This document shows, piece by piece, positions 22,826 through 32,966 of a stretch of 64,000 nucleotides of DNA; the stretch's first letter is position 1; each line of letters begins with the position of its first letter. Where the stretch lies: contig JBANSL010000002.1 of the NCBI GenBank assembly GCA_037127255.1, positions 98,796,519-98,860,518 on the forward strand, read 5' to 3'. The position numbers and the translations under genes were made by a program. This DNA comes from Persicaria tinctoria (lineage: Eukaryota; Streptophyta; Magnoliopsida; Caryophyllales; Polygonaceae). The notes beneath the pieces were generated by a model. The model saw nothing but the letters and a program-made list of their open reading frames with translations. It ran no database searches and was not told the origin of the DNA.

Positions 22826-25767
22826 TGTATGAAATGAAGTTGTCAGGAAGCCCGTGAAGTTTATGGATATGATCCATAAAAGCGGAGCAACCATGTTTGC
22901 AATGTAAGGATGGGAAAGGGGAAAGAAGTGAGCATAGTTTGTCATTCGATCAACAACCACAAAAATGACTTCACTGCCTTTAGACTTTGGAAGACCTTCC
23001 ACAAAATCCATACAGATGGATTTCCAGGGAAGGTGAGGCACTGGTAATGGATGTATAAGACACGGAGAAGCTATGCATTCATTTTTGTTTCCTTGGCACA
23101 CATCACAGCCTCTCACCCAATCTTCTACAAATTTCTGCATCCCTGGCCAGCAGAATAATTATTTCAAACAAATGTAGGTGGCTTTTGAACCATAATGGCC
23201 TCCCACTGGGTCATCATGCATTGCCTTAGTTAACTGCTGCTTCGAATCATGTGCATTGCCAATATAAATTCGACCCTTGTATCTCAAAATCCCCTCTAGC
23301 CATTTAAACTTTGATTGCTAATCCAGAGTGGCTTCAACAATATGCTTCTGCATAGACTGATCATTTCCATAAGAAGCAAAGACATGTTGCATCCACATAG
23401 GCTTTACAACAGACAGAGCCAACTAGCAAGCTAAGCCCTCAGATGAGTCTGAGCTGAAATTCCTGAATAAAGCATCAACAACTACATTTTATTTTTCCTT
23501 TCCTGTACTGAATACTGTAAGATAAACTAGTAGCTTCCTCACAACCTTCTTTTGAAATCTTTTGATCAAGCAGATATTTCAGACTTTGATGATATGTTTT
23601 GATTACAAAATGAGCAGGTTCTAGATAATGGCGCCATTTATCTATTGCCAATAAAATAGTCAATAGCTCTTTTTCATATGTTGACAAATTAAAAGCAACT
23701 GCAGTCCATGTAAGGCTTTGCTTAAGAAAACAATGGGTTTCCCTAATTGCATTAGTACAGCTCCAATACCCATGTTTGATGCATCTGTTTCTACCTCAAA
23801 TTGCAAGGAAAAATAAGGAAGAGATAGAATATGAGGGTTAGACAGTAAAGTCTTTAACTGGTTAAAGGCCTGCTCCATAGGTGGTCCCCGAGAAAATTTG
23901 TCCTCCTTTAGTAAATCGGTCAAGGGTCTACAAATAGAGCCATAACCCTTAATAAATCTCATGTAGTAGCATGTCAGACCTAAAAATCTCATGATCTCCT
24001 TAAGAGATTTAGGCACTGGCCAATTAACCATGCACTTGATCTTAGCGAGATCTGTTGCAACTCCCTCCACAGAAATCAAATGGCCTAAATACTCAATCTG
24101 AGCTACAACAAAGGCACATTTGGATAATTTGGCAAACAATTGATTGGCTCGTAGTAACTCTAACACAGTTTGTAGGTGGCTAACATGAGACTCAAGAGAT
24201 TTTTTGTAAATCAAAATGTCATCAAAAAAAAAAACTAAGACAAACTTCCTCAACTAAGCAGCAAACACTGAATTCATCATTGCCTGAAAAGTGGTAGGTG
24301 CATTGCTGAGGCCAAAAGGCATTACTCTAAATTCAAAATGCCCTTGATGAGTTCTGAATGCAGTCTTACACACATCTTCCTCAGCCACTCTGATTTGATG
24401 ATATCCAGCCCTGAAATCAAGTTTAGAAAACCAAGCTGGTCCTTCGAGTTCATCCAAAAGGTCCTCAATGTGTGGTATAGGAAATCTGTCCTTTATAGTA
24501 ATATCATTAAGTTTCCTATAATCCACACAAAACCTCCAACTGTCATCTTTCTTTTTCACCAAAAGTGTGGGGCTGGCAAATGGTGACTTACTTGGTCTGA
24601 TAGTGGAAGCAACCAACGTACATTTCCTGCACTTGCCTCTCAATTTCAGCTTTCTGTGTATGAGGAAATCTGCAGGGCCTCGAACAAACTGGTTCAACTC
24701 CTAGTAATAGGGGAATGCAGTGTTCATTACCCATGACTAGAGGAAGGGAATATGGAATTGAGAAGACATCCTCATACTTAGAAAGTAAAAGCTTGTCATC
24801 AGTGGCTACAGAAGGATTTTCTTTAGTCAATTGGAAGCAACCAACAATTCCTGCACGTGCTTCTCAATTTCAGCTTTCTGTGTATGAGGAAATCTGTAGG
24901 GCCTTGAACAAACTGGTTCAGCTCCTGGTAATAGGGGAATGCAGTGTTCATTACCCCTGACTAGAGGAAGGGAATTTGGAATTGAGAAGACATCCTCATA
25001 CTCAGAAAGTAAAAGCTTAACATCAGTGGCTACAAAAGGATTTTCTTCGGTCAATTGGAGAACCTGAGCAACTTCTGCTACACAAATGCAGTCCTCTGAG
25101 AGTAGTAGATGGTTGAATTCTTTAGCAGTGATTCTCCTAACCACAACATCCTTTCTTTCATCCATTTTCCCTGTAATACCACCTTTTGACCATTTTTCAA
25201 ACATGATATTTGTATCTTTTTTAAATCAAATTGAACAAGGCTATTAGCTTTCATCCATTTAACCCCCAACACAATGTCAGAATCACACACCTTTAGGGAC
25301 CTAACATCAAAAGAGTACTTACCTCCTTGCATAGTCCACTGGAATTCCTTGCATTCCAAGTGGCACAACATTTTACCTTTATTCATGCCTTCAACAATCA
25401 TGGGACAAGATTTTTGCAGTTTAAATCCCTGCTCTTGGGCAATCACTGGGTCCACAAAGGAGTGTGTGCTGCCACTATTAATGAGCACATTCACCCTTCT
25501 ACTGCGTATCCACCCATTCACAAGGATTGAATTTTCTTCCCCATGCCCAGGCAATGCTCTCACACACCCTTCTAATTCACTTCCAGTGTCATCCTCATTG
25601 GATTGCAGTTCCTTAGTTAGCATATCCACCTGCTCAGAATCTTGATCAGCCCCAATAAAACAACTAACTGCGGCAGTCTTGCACTTGTGACCCACAAAGT
25701 ACATGTCGCCACATTTGAAGCACCACCCTGGGACCTTCTTCTGCTCTTGTAAGGTACCAATCACCAA
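22000..25767 (-). pseudogene. Gypsy pol region, broken by stops, a frameshift and a tandem duplication
   Basis: Minus-strand pieces in order: a zinc knuckle and protease (25767-25078; CFKCGDMYFVGHKC, then LINSGSTHSFVD, where the usual catalytic Asp is Asn), the reverse transcriptase (24697-23660; [31 protein letters not shown]), RNase H (TDASNMGIGAVL; 23687-23475), the integrase zinc and core region (23140-22775; GCDVCQGNK, CMDFVEGLPKS), the integrase C-terminus (22540-22208; FAIGDRVYLKLQPYRH) and a chromodomain (22205-22010; WLIKWVNLSTEEATWEL). At least one stop or frame change separates each pair of pieces. An internal 227-bp tandem duplication (24606-25056) adds a second protease-RT linker. 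The protein cannot function. Confidence 0.8.
24606..25056 (-). repeat. 227-bp internal tandem duplication in gypsy pol
   Basis: 24606-24832 and 24833-25056 both start ggaagcaacc and are about 90% identical by eye. They encode two versions of the same block (LLLSKYEDVFSIPYSLPLV and LLLSEYEDVFSIPNSLPLV) ahead of the reverse transcriptase. Neither other short repeats nor a transposon lies at the joint. Confidence 0.85.
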
Positions 25768-25799
25768 TCCCCAATCTTAGGGCGTAATTTGATCTGCCT

Positions 25800-26532
25800 G
25801 CTGGAATATGAGGTTTGGAGATGGAATTCAACTAGTGCCCTCCTAAATTCTTGGCTGCAGAGCCCCCAACTTGCTCACTTTAACTATCTCTTTTACAACA
25901 TCACTATGTAACCGAGCAAGCTCCATGGCTTCAGACATTTATTGTGGCATTCTTAGCTTCACTAATGACTTGATTTCTGGCTTCAGGCCTCTAATGTAGC
26001 TAGTTACAACGTAATTCTCGGGCAAATAAGGATTGTAAGACAACATACCTAATAGTAATTCTTCGAATATCTCGTTGTAATTCTCAAGCTCATCTTCTTG
26101 TTCCAGCTTGTTGAAATCTTCCAAGATTTCAACCCCTTGCTTTTCCCCAAACCTTGCACAGACAACCTCACTCATCTCCTTCCATTTGGCCCCCTTTTTT
26201 TGCATCAAGAAGCCCTGGATCCACACATTCGCACGATCGAACATATACATTGCCGCGAGTTCCACCTTCTGTGCTTCCTGAACATTGAAGATTGTGAAAT
26301 ATCTTTCGCATTTGCGTACCCATCTTTTAGGTTTCTTCCCTTCGAAACTGGGAAAGTCCACCTTCGGAAATCTTTGTGCCCCGAATCCCGAATTCTCGAA
26401 TCTTGGATTGGAATTCCTGTGCAATTGAGCTTCTGCACCCATTTCTTGACTCTGATTTTCCTCCCTAGTCATTGTCGGTGTAGGATTTGTATTTGCCGAG
26501 TCTATAACAATGTTGCCATTCGAATCGATCAC
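25800..26532 (-). pseudogene. Gypsy gag fragment
   Basis: This minus-strand frame of about 197 codons (26532-25939) carries the retrotransposon gag core: FPKVDFPSFEGKKPKRWVRK near residue 55, then WIQGF and CARFGEK, and LEDFNKLEQEDELENY. It ends at a stop at 25939-25941 (after RMPQ), beyond which the same frame continues for about 20 codons. Gag forms the particle that packages element RNA. The stop and the breaks downstream prevent a full gag-pol product. Confidence 0.75.
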
Positions 26533-26910
26533 GAATGGAAGTGTTGTGCTTCATTGAGTCAGATTCTTGACCGGCTCCATTAGCTTCTCGATGATCTGGT
26601 TCATTGTTGCATGCATCTTCTTGATACTTGCTTGACTGGTCTTCAATTCACTGATGGATTTCTGGTGTTACGTTCTTCTTGTGTTCATCTCGTCTCCGTC
26701 AGCAGTCGGTGCGTCGCCGTCGTGAACTGTTGCACCTAATGTAGTTGCACCTCCACTTTTTCCGTTGTTTAGAGTCGTGTACCATCCGCCATTGATCGGA
26801 GCTCTGATAACAATTTGTTAGACCTTGAGGTCCAACAATGGCTGTCGTAGAAGATAGAAATGGAAAGGGAATTTTGTATTGTATTGATTCATAGATGCAC
26901 TGCTACATTT

Positions 26911-26935
26911 GGGGGGGGGGGGGGGGGGGGGGGGG
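26911..26935 (+). repeat. Run of 25 G inside the gypsy 5' LTR
   Basis: An uninterrupted G homopolymer lies within an insertion that the other two LTR copies lack (between gtattgtatt and tatttatatc). It may be a real expansion or a sequencing or assembly artefact. Confidence 0.9.
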
Positions 26936-28149
26936 TTATTTATATCACCTGTTTATATCAAGAACACACTCGGTCCCTAACCGAGTGCCTAACAATATCC
27001 ATAGTTTTAAATTTCGTTAGAGATTTGGAAACTTGAGAGAACCTACGATTCACAACCTATACACACCATGAAGAGTATTGGAGAGGAATAAGACTCTCTA
27101 CACGGAGGAGAAGGAGATGCTCTACACGAAGGAGGGTTCTCTGTTTCAGAGAGAACGTCTGACGAAGACTCTCCAGGATTTAGGTTATGGATTAGGAGAG
27201 AGGTTCCTATTTATCACTTTATTTATTAGATAAATTAGTATATAAAGAATATATATTTATTTATCCTAATCATAAACAATACTAAAGCAGAAACTGCACT
27301 GCCAAGTGTCAGCTTCTGGTTAAAAAAATTTCCGCCATTTTTAATCAATCACATTATGCCAGATGTATATTGTTTTCCACATACTTTTAATTTATTTAAT
27401 TTAATATTCATTTTCTTATTTATGGTAATCATATCCTTAATTGTATACTATTATATATATATATAGTAACCAAATAATTTGTGTACTGTTATATATATTG
27501 TTGATTTTGTTTGGACCTTAATTAAAGAAGTATATTTTATATTATACGGTAAGTTTGTTAAGCATATATCTATATATCTTATTTTATTTTTGCCGTTAAT
27601 AATATATCTATATGAAACATATTAACTTCATTTTTTTTAAAATTCATCATGCGGTGGGATCTTACGATTCTACGAATCGATTCTTATATCCAAGTGTTTA
27701 TGTTGCATTCTTGTGCTCTATTGTAAATTACTTCCATTTTTCATGCCCATTGTATCTTTTTTTTTAATATTATTCGATCACTTTAATAATATAACCTACT
27801 AATAAATATTTTCCCCTCTTCACAGGTAGTTAATTGCTTAACTTATTGCACAAGCGAAGCTTATAATTTGGGATGAAGTGCCAATAATTAGTAACTATGC
27901 CCATGAAGCACTTGATACCACCTTCAAATATATTCATAATGATCAAAGTCTGGACCAACCATTTCGTGGAAAGGTAGTTGTATTTGGTGTGATTTCTACC
28001 AAATTTTGCCTGTAATATTTGGAGCGCGTAGAGAAGATATTGTCTCTTCATCAATAATTCTTCTAATTTGTAGAATTGTTGCAAAATCTTGACATTGACC
28101 AGAAACATGAGACTTCATCATTGTTGTTCATCTATTGCACACGAGCAAC

Positions 28150-29604
28150 TGATAAATTTGATGGACGGTTTTTAGTCGCATAAACCGTATCAAAATAAAA
28201 CTCAACCTACAAACTAGTATAGCAAGCAAGTAAGAGGTCGATCCCACAGAGAATCAAGTATTTCTCAGCAATGTGTATTTACCAATTAGTAGAAAGGGGG
28301 GGTTTTGGTTGATTGAGATTGAAAAGAAAACAAAATAAAATAAAAACAAATAATGCAAAACAAATTAGAGAAGATCGCTCTACCTACAACTATCCACTTT
28401 ATTTGTTTGAATTGATATTGTAACTTCCTCTTGTCCTTTTAGTCTTCCTATGAATGCCCTTGTCCCGACCTAATATAGTTACTAGTCCAACCAGTCCTAG
28501 CAACCCTTATCAATCGAACAGTCCCTAAAGAAGGATTTAACCCAATTGATAGCTTTAAGTTCAGAGATTAGCCAAGGTATTTGCAGTCCCTAAAGAGGGA
28601 TTTAACAACACATTCAACTTCCTACTCATTCAAATAGTTCAACCAACCCTAAAGGAACAAGTTTGCTACTTGGGTTAAGGTTCGCAACCAGGAATCTACA
28701 AAACCCTAGCAATTGAATTGATCTAACTAGTTGGCCAGAGTAGATAGAACAAATCAATAAACAATCAAGCACAAAGAAGTTGAAGCATTCAATATAGGAA
28801 AGAAGGAACAAGATTCAGAAACTCACAATCAATCCAAATAAAGCTTCAAATTGCAAGTAGAACGAAGAGAGTTTAGTCGCCCATGGCGAACATCGCTCTC
28901 TCTACAATTGTCTAATAGAACGTAAGAATAGAATGGAAGTACCCAAAATAACATAAAAATCGGCCTTTTAAAACATCAAAGTCGGCCCCCAAAATAAACA
29001 AATAGATCTAGGGTTTTTTTAATAGTCAAAACAACGCGCATCCGCGCTGACGGCAGCTGCGGCGGACGCCGCAAAGTTGCGGCGGGCGCAGCATGAATAC
29101 CGCCCCTGGCGGCGGGCGCAGCAACTGTGCGGCGGGCGCAGCAAACTATGCGGCGGCCGCTGCATTGGGTTTTCCCGAAAATTCCGTCTCGAATTAGCTC
29201 TCGACGTCAACATGAAAGTTGTAGCTCTCTGAAAGAGCTTTCCAACGCATGGTCATAATAGTCGATCGGACAATCGAGGCCTCCAGAAAGTGCAAAACAA
29301 GTTCAGCATGTCTGGCGACAACTTCTGCAGACTTGTTCTTCGTTTAGGTTCGCTTCTTTTTCTCGGGACCTCTTGAGATCTTCATGTAAGCTTCTTCGAT
29401 CAACTAGACATTCTCATCCAATGCGTTATCAACTCATGTCTTCTCCTCGGATCTACCATTACCTGGAATAATCAATAAAAGCATGTAGATTCCGACTCCA
29501 CCAACATAGAGAACTAATATGCAAATCATGCTTAATCCATCCATGAACTGCCTCTTAACTAAGCTAAATGCAACCTATTATGCCTACCTAAATGCATGCT
29601 ATCA
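28150..29604. mobile_element. Solo LTR, 1.45 kb, 5-bp target duplication GCAAC
   Basis: The insert starts TGATAAATTTGATGG and ends GCTATCA (TG...CA with TGATA/TATCA inverted ends). It is flanked by gcaac at 28145-28149 and 29605-29609, and it interrupts the Helitron helicase. It has no coding sequence and no second LTR, which fits a solo LTR left by intra-element recombination. A GC-rich minisatellite lies at about 29047-29165. The family is not identified. Confidence 0.7.
29047..29165. repeat. GC-rich minisatellite in the solo LTR
   Basis: The unit gcggcgggcgcagca recurs at about 29079, 29109 and 29129, with degenerate copies on either side (gcggcggacgccgcaa, gcggcggccgctgcat). Spacing is 20-30 bp. 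It stands out sharply from the surrounding AT-rich DNA. Confidence 0.75.
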
Positions 29605-31060
29605 GCAACTCTCAAGAGATTTACAGAATGAATATTGAGAGTTGGAGATCGATGGTACCGTAGGTATTTCTAAAGACAAACAAGTATCTATTGAAATTTC
29701 ACTTAATCTACTTATATCAAATGTCACTCATCCTATTGTATCGATTGTGGAATTTACTTACCCATCACTCATGTTGAATTTGTCAAGTGATGAATACTTC
29801 CAATAACATGGTATTCTTGTCCCCACTCATGATTGTTGACAAGGTGAATGATTATTTATTAGCTATTGTGTTGGGTCATCAAAATGGGTATTTGAGCTCA
29901 GATTCTATTTGCATATAGCAGATGCAATTCAACTTGGTGATGATTACACCCCCCTCCCCCGCTTCCCGATTAGTTGAATAGTACTAAATGTTATATATGA
30001 TCTCTTAAATTATAGCTTGAAACTTAAGGTCGGTGTTCCCATCATGTTACTTAGTTAGCTGGTTTGTGCAGTGGTACTAGGCTTACAACCACCCACCTTG
30101 GAAAGCCCATTATCCAAGCAAAGATCATCTGAGGTTGCAATATTGGTCGATTGGTTTTTATCCCTCGTATATGGTGCTTACTCCTTCAAATACTCATTTG
30201 CCTTTCAAGCTTAAAAGAAGGCAATTTTCTGTGCTTGTGTGCTTTGTCATGACAATCAAAGAGTCATGGACAATCACTCTCATATGTCGGTGCAATAGCT
30301 AGAGTGACATCAAGGAAGGGGTTGAAGATTTTAATTTGTGACAAAGATGGCCAATTCACAAACACAACAACTAGTGTTGTCAATAAAGAAGTTTTTCATA
30401 ATTTACACTGATATGGTATTTCTTTTATTCCTTTATGCTTATCTTTCTCTATTAATTGCTATTTATTTGTTATATTTTCTCATCTTATTCGTAGTTATTT
30501 TTTCCTTTTTAGTAGGGTTTTTCATATTTATATTTTTTTATGGATTGACTCATATCATTGCATTCAAGACTCTTTCTAAAAGTTTTTCCTTTTTTTTTGA
30601 TTCTAGATTTTACATAATCATGTAACTTTATGAATTTATTTATGTTGGATTTTAGTACAATAATTTTTTAATATTAACATTTGGTTTTGTTTTTATTTTA
30701 TAATTACACATAATGTTTTATTTAATAGTTAATTCAAATCTTTTAGTATATCCGTGCAATGCACGGGTGATGATTAATCTTTTACCTATAAGATTTGTTT
30801 TGATTTTATTTGAAATTATGATGGTTAATCAATTTGGGGTCATTAAAAACAACTTCCTTTGTTGCTATTCAAATAATTTTTTTTTAATATTAAATTATAT
30901 AAAAATTATTATAATATCTAGATTATCAATTTTTTTGTAGATAAATATATATTATTTATTTTTTAAGGTTAATATTTTTTAATACTAAATTTGAAAATAA
31001 GTATCATAATTTTATTATATTTTGACATTAAATCCGTGCATAGCACGGGGAATGGACTAG

Positions 31061-31320
31061 TATTTACTATAGGAATTCTTAACGAATAAGAATTATATCC
31101 CTAATTACGTAAATTAGGTTTGTATCTTTTAGGCGTATATATAAAATTATGTCTGAATTATATACAATAATTCTAACAATTTATTTTTATTTTGTTAAGG
31201 AAAAAGTTTGGTTGGACACGTCTAACTGATGTCATTCTTTCGAATGAGACCCATGAGGTCTGAATTAGAAACCGACACAGTTGTACTAGCGGAACTAGAG
31301 AGGCTCGGTTATGCAACCTT
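31061..31320. other. Short host stretch after the Helitron
   Basis: AT-rich sequence with no gene or repeat that I recognise. Confidence 0.4.
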
Positions 31321-31420
31321 GTTAGCCACTTTAAAATGGCTAACAAATTTGTTTCCTTCCAATGTGTAAAATTTTTGTTTTCTTTGCGGGGCACAAGTGA
31401 AAATTTTACACATTGGAAGG
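31321..31420. repeat. Two adjacent perfect hairpins
   Basis: gttagcca (31321-31328) pairs with tggctaac (31337-31344). Next to it, 31355-31375 and 31400-31420 are perfect 21-bp inverted repeats (ccttccaatgtgtaaaatttt) around a 24-nt loop. No open frame or known MITE terminus accompanies them. Confidence 0.8.
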
Positions 31421-31453
31421 AGTTACAAATCCATTTGATATCACCTTGCAGTT

Positions 31454-31740
31454 AGGGGTGGTCACGGATCGGACCCGGCGGGTCAAGGGTCGGAATCCGC
31501 CGACTCTATGCCGGACCCGCAAATATGGCGGGTCAGAGGGTCAGGGTGACTCGGCGGGTCGATATTTTTATAAAAAAATATATATATAAATTGGGTTTTC
31601 AAAAAAAAAAATTACACTAAAATGTTCGACCCGCCGGGTCGAAATCCCAAACCCTCGACCCTAACCCTAACCCTCTGACCCTCCCGACCCTCCAACCCTT
31701 GACCTTCCGGGTCGCCGACCCGTGACCTGTGGCCACCCCT
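31454..31740. mobile_element. MITE-like inverted-repeat element (AGGGGTGG ends)
   Basis: The left end aggggtggtcacggatcgg and the right end (reverse complement aggggtggccacaggtcacg) are imperfect inverted repeats, with gggtc/gacccg blocks inside. No transposase is present. The AGGGGTGG ends suit a hAT-like non-autonomous family, but no clean 8-bp target duplication was found. Confidence 0.55.
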
Positions 31741-32957
31741 TCTTTCAAGAAAGAAGAACATAATTGTCTCCTAATAATCCCAGTTCTCAGATTTGCTTAA
31801 AGTTTCTTGTTTGCCTTAACATTGGTTCAACAATCTCCTGTATTTTATCTCGTAGTTGTTGCAGTATTCTCCCAATACTAAACTCCATGAAGATATATAC
31901 CTTGTCTTCTATCGGCATATCGCAGAAAAGGCACCCGTTTGGGATTAGCACACATTTGCGACAACGTCTATCTTTTGTTGGCTTTCATAAGAAGTTTTTA
32001 ACATTTGACAAGATATTGAGTTTCCAACTTTAGACTGACGGATCGTCTACAGTTATGTCTGTGTTGGTGATTAATTTCATAGCACTTGAGGTAGTAAACA
32101 TGTAGGCTGGCGAGTTGAACCCTGTTTTTAATTTTATTATTAATAAATTTTCGCAAAATTCCAAAATCACGATTTTTTTTTAGAAAAAAATTTACAAATC
32201 CAATTTAACCCGAAAACCGAGTTTGAATCATTTTTAATCTACCAAAAATCCGTTTTACTTAGAACCCGAAGTGATCCAACCCCAACTCAAATAACCTGAT
32301 TGACCGGTCTAATTTTTTTGTCATTAATTTGACCAATAAATAGTGCATTAATCATTATGTGATACGGAGGGAGTATCCTAAAAAATTCCTTCACCACGTG
32401 ATTGAGAAGTTTCTACTATATAGTATTATATGAATATGCTTTAATTTACTCCACTTTATATATGTACAGTAGCATATTGTGAAATATTCCACCGCACGTG
32501 TTTGATCACATATATTGTTCCTTATATTTTCATGCATCGTTTGTTGTACGTCTTAATAAAACAATAACTTAAGAAATTTTGTAACTCTTTTGATTGATTA
32601 TTACTACGTACAAATGATAGCGAGAATTTAAAAATTAATAGTAGTGAGACTTGGGAAATACCTAAGAGCATGATCGATTATCAAAATTAATGTTTTGATT
32701 GAATTTTTTTTAATCATTTTAATCTCTTATAAAAAGTCATCTTAGGTTTATACTGACCTGACCCGACCAGATCGCCCAAATTTTTTTGGGTCAAGAGCTC
32801 AAAATTTCAACTCATGATCCGAAAACGACCTGAACCCGGGAAGTTTAGGGTCAAGACCCGGTGGATCAAAATTGACCAGGTAAGTCAGCACTATGTAGAC
32901 GCCACATAAGTGCCACATAATGATGTATCATGGATTTGTATTTGTTAATGTCACCAA
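31741..32957. other. Non-coding stretch with transposon scraps
   Basis: At about 32150-32310 and 32750-32890 there are gacccg/gggtc-rich blocks like those of the neighbouring MITEs. At about 32365 cggagggagta looks like one end of a Stowaway element without its partner. No gene is visible. Confidence 0.45.
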
Positions 32958-32966
32958 TAAGTTTAA

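Larger units (their letters stand above)
21793..26994 (-). mobile_element. Ty3/gypsy chromovirus, degenerate, very short LTRs
   Basis: On the minus strand the 5' LTR is 26994-26816 (179 bp) and the 3' LTR is 21933-21793 (141 bp), both with TGTTAG...CTAACA-type ends. Next to the 5' LTR, minus-strand TGTTATCAGAGC (about 26800-26811) resembles the tRNA-Met primer site with one mismatch. Gag, protease, RT, RNase H, integrase and a C-terminal chromodomain follow in gypsy order. The 5' LTR carries an extra segment with a run of 25 G. Short LTRs and a total of 5.2 kb suggest the Reina group, which is an inference. A clean target duplication was not found (flanks atcct and atatc). Confidence 0.8.
27832..30405 (+). 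pseudogene. Helitron Pif1-like helicase C-terminal remnant
   Basis: Before the LTR insertion the sequence reads AKLIIWDEVPISNYAHEALD (Walker B region of a Pif1-like helicase) and FRGKVVVFG, then shifts frame into QILPVIFGARREDIVSSSII and again into LTLTRNMRLHH. After the insertion (from 29605) it resumes with stretches recalling YLSSDSICI, LKLKVGVPIMLL and SRKGLKILICDKDG and ends near VVNKEVFHNL. Many stops and frame changes show a long-dead gene. Helicase and Rep together drive rolling-circle transposition; the Rep domain is not visible here. Confidence 0.8.
27270..31060 (+). mobile_element. Helitron, degenerate, about 3.8 kb, split by a solo LTR
   Basis: The 3' end is clear: a hairpin ccgtgcatagcacgg (31034-31048) followed 8 bases later by CTAG (31057-31060) and a host T, the classic Helitron terminus. 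The 5' end is placed near TC at 27270 (tcataaacaatactaaagcagaaactgc), with 27264 as an alternative. The interior encodes remains of a Helitron helicase on the plus strand. A second end-like hairpin (ccgtgcaatgcacgg, about 30752-30766) lies 280 bp inside the 3' end. Confidence 0.75.
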
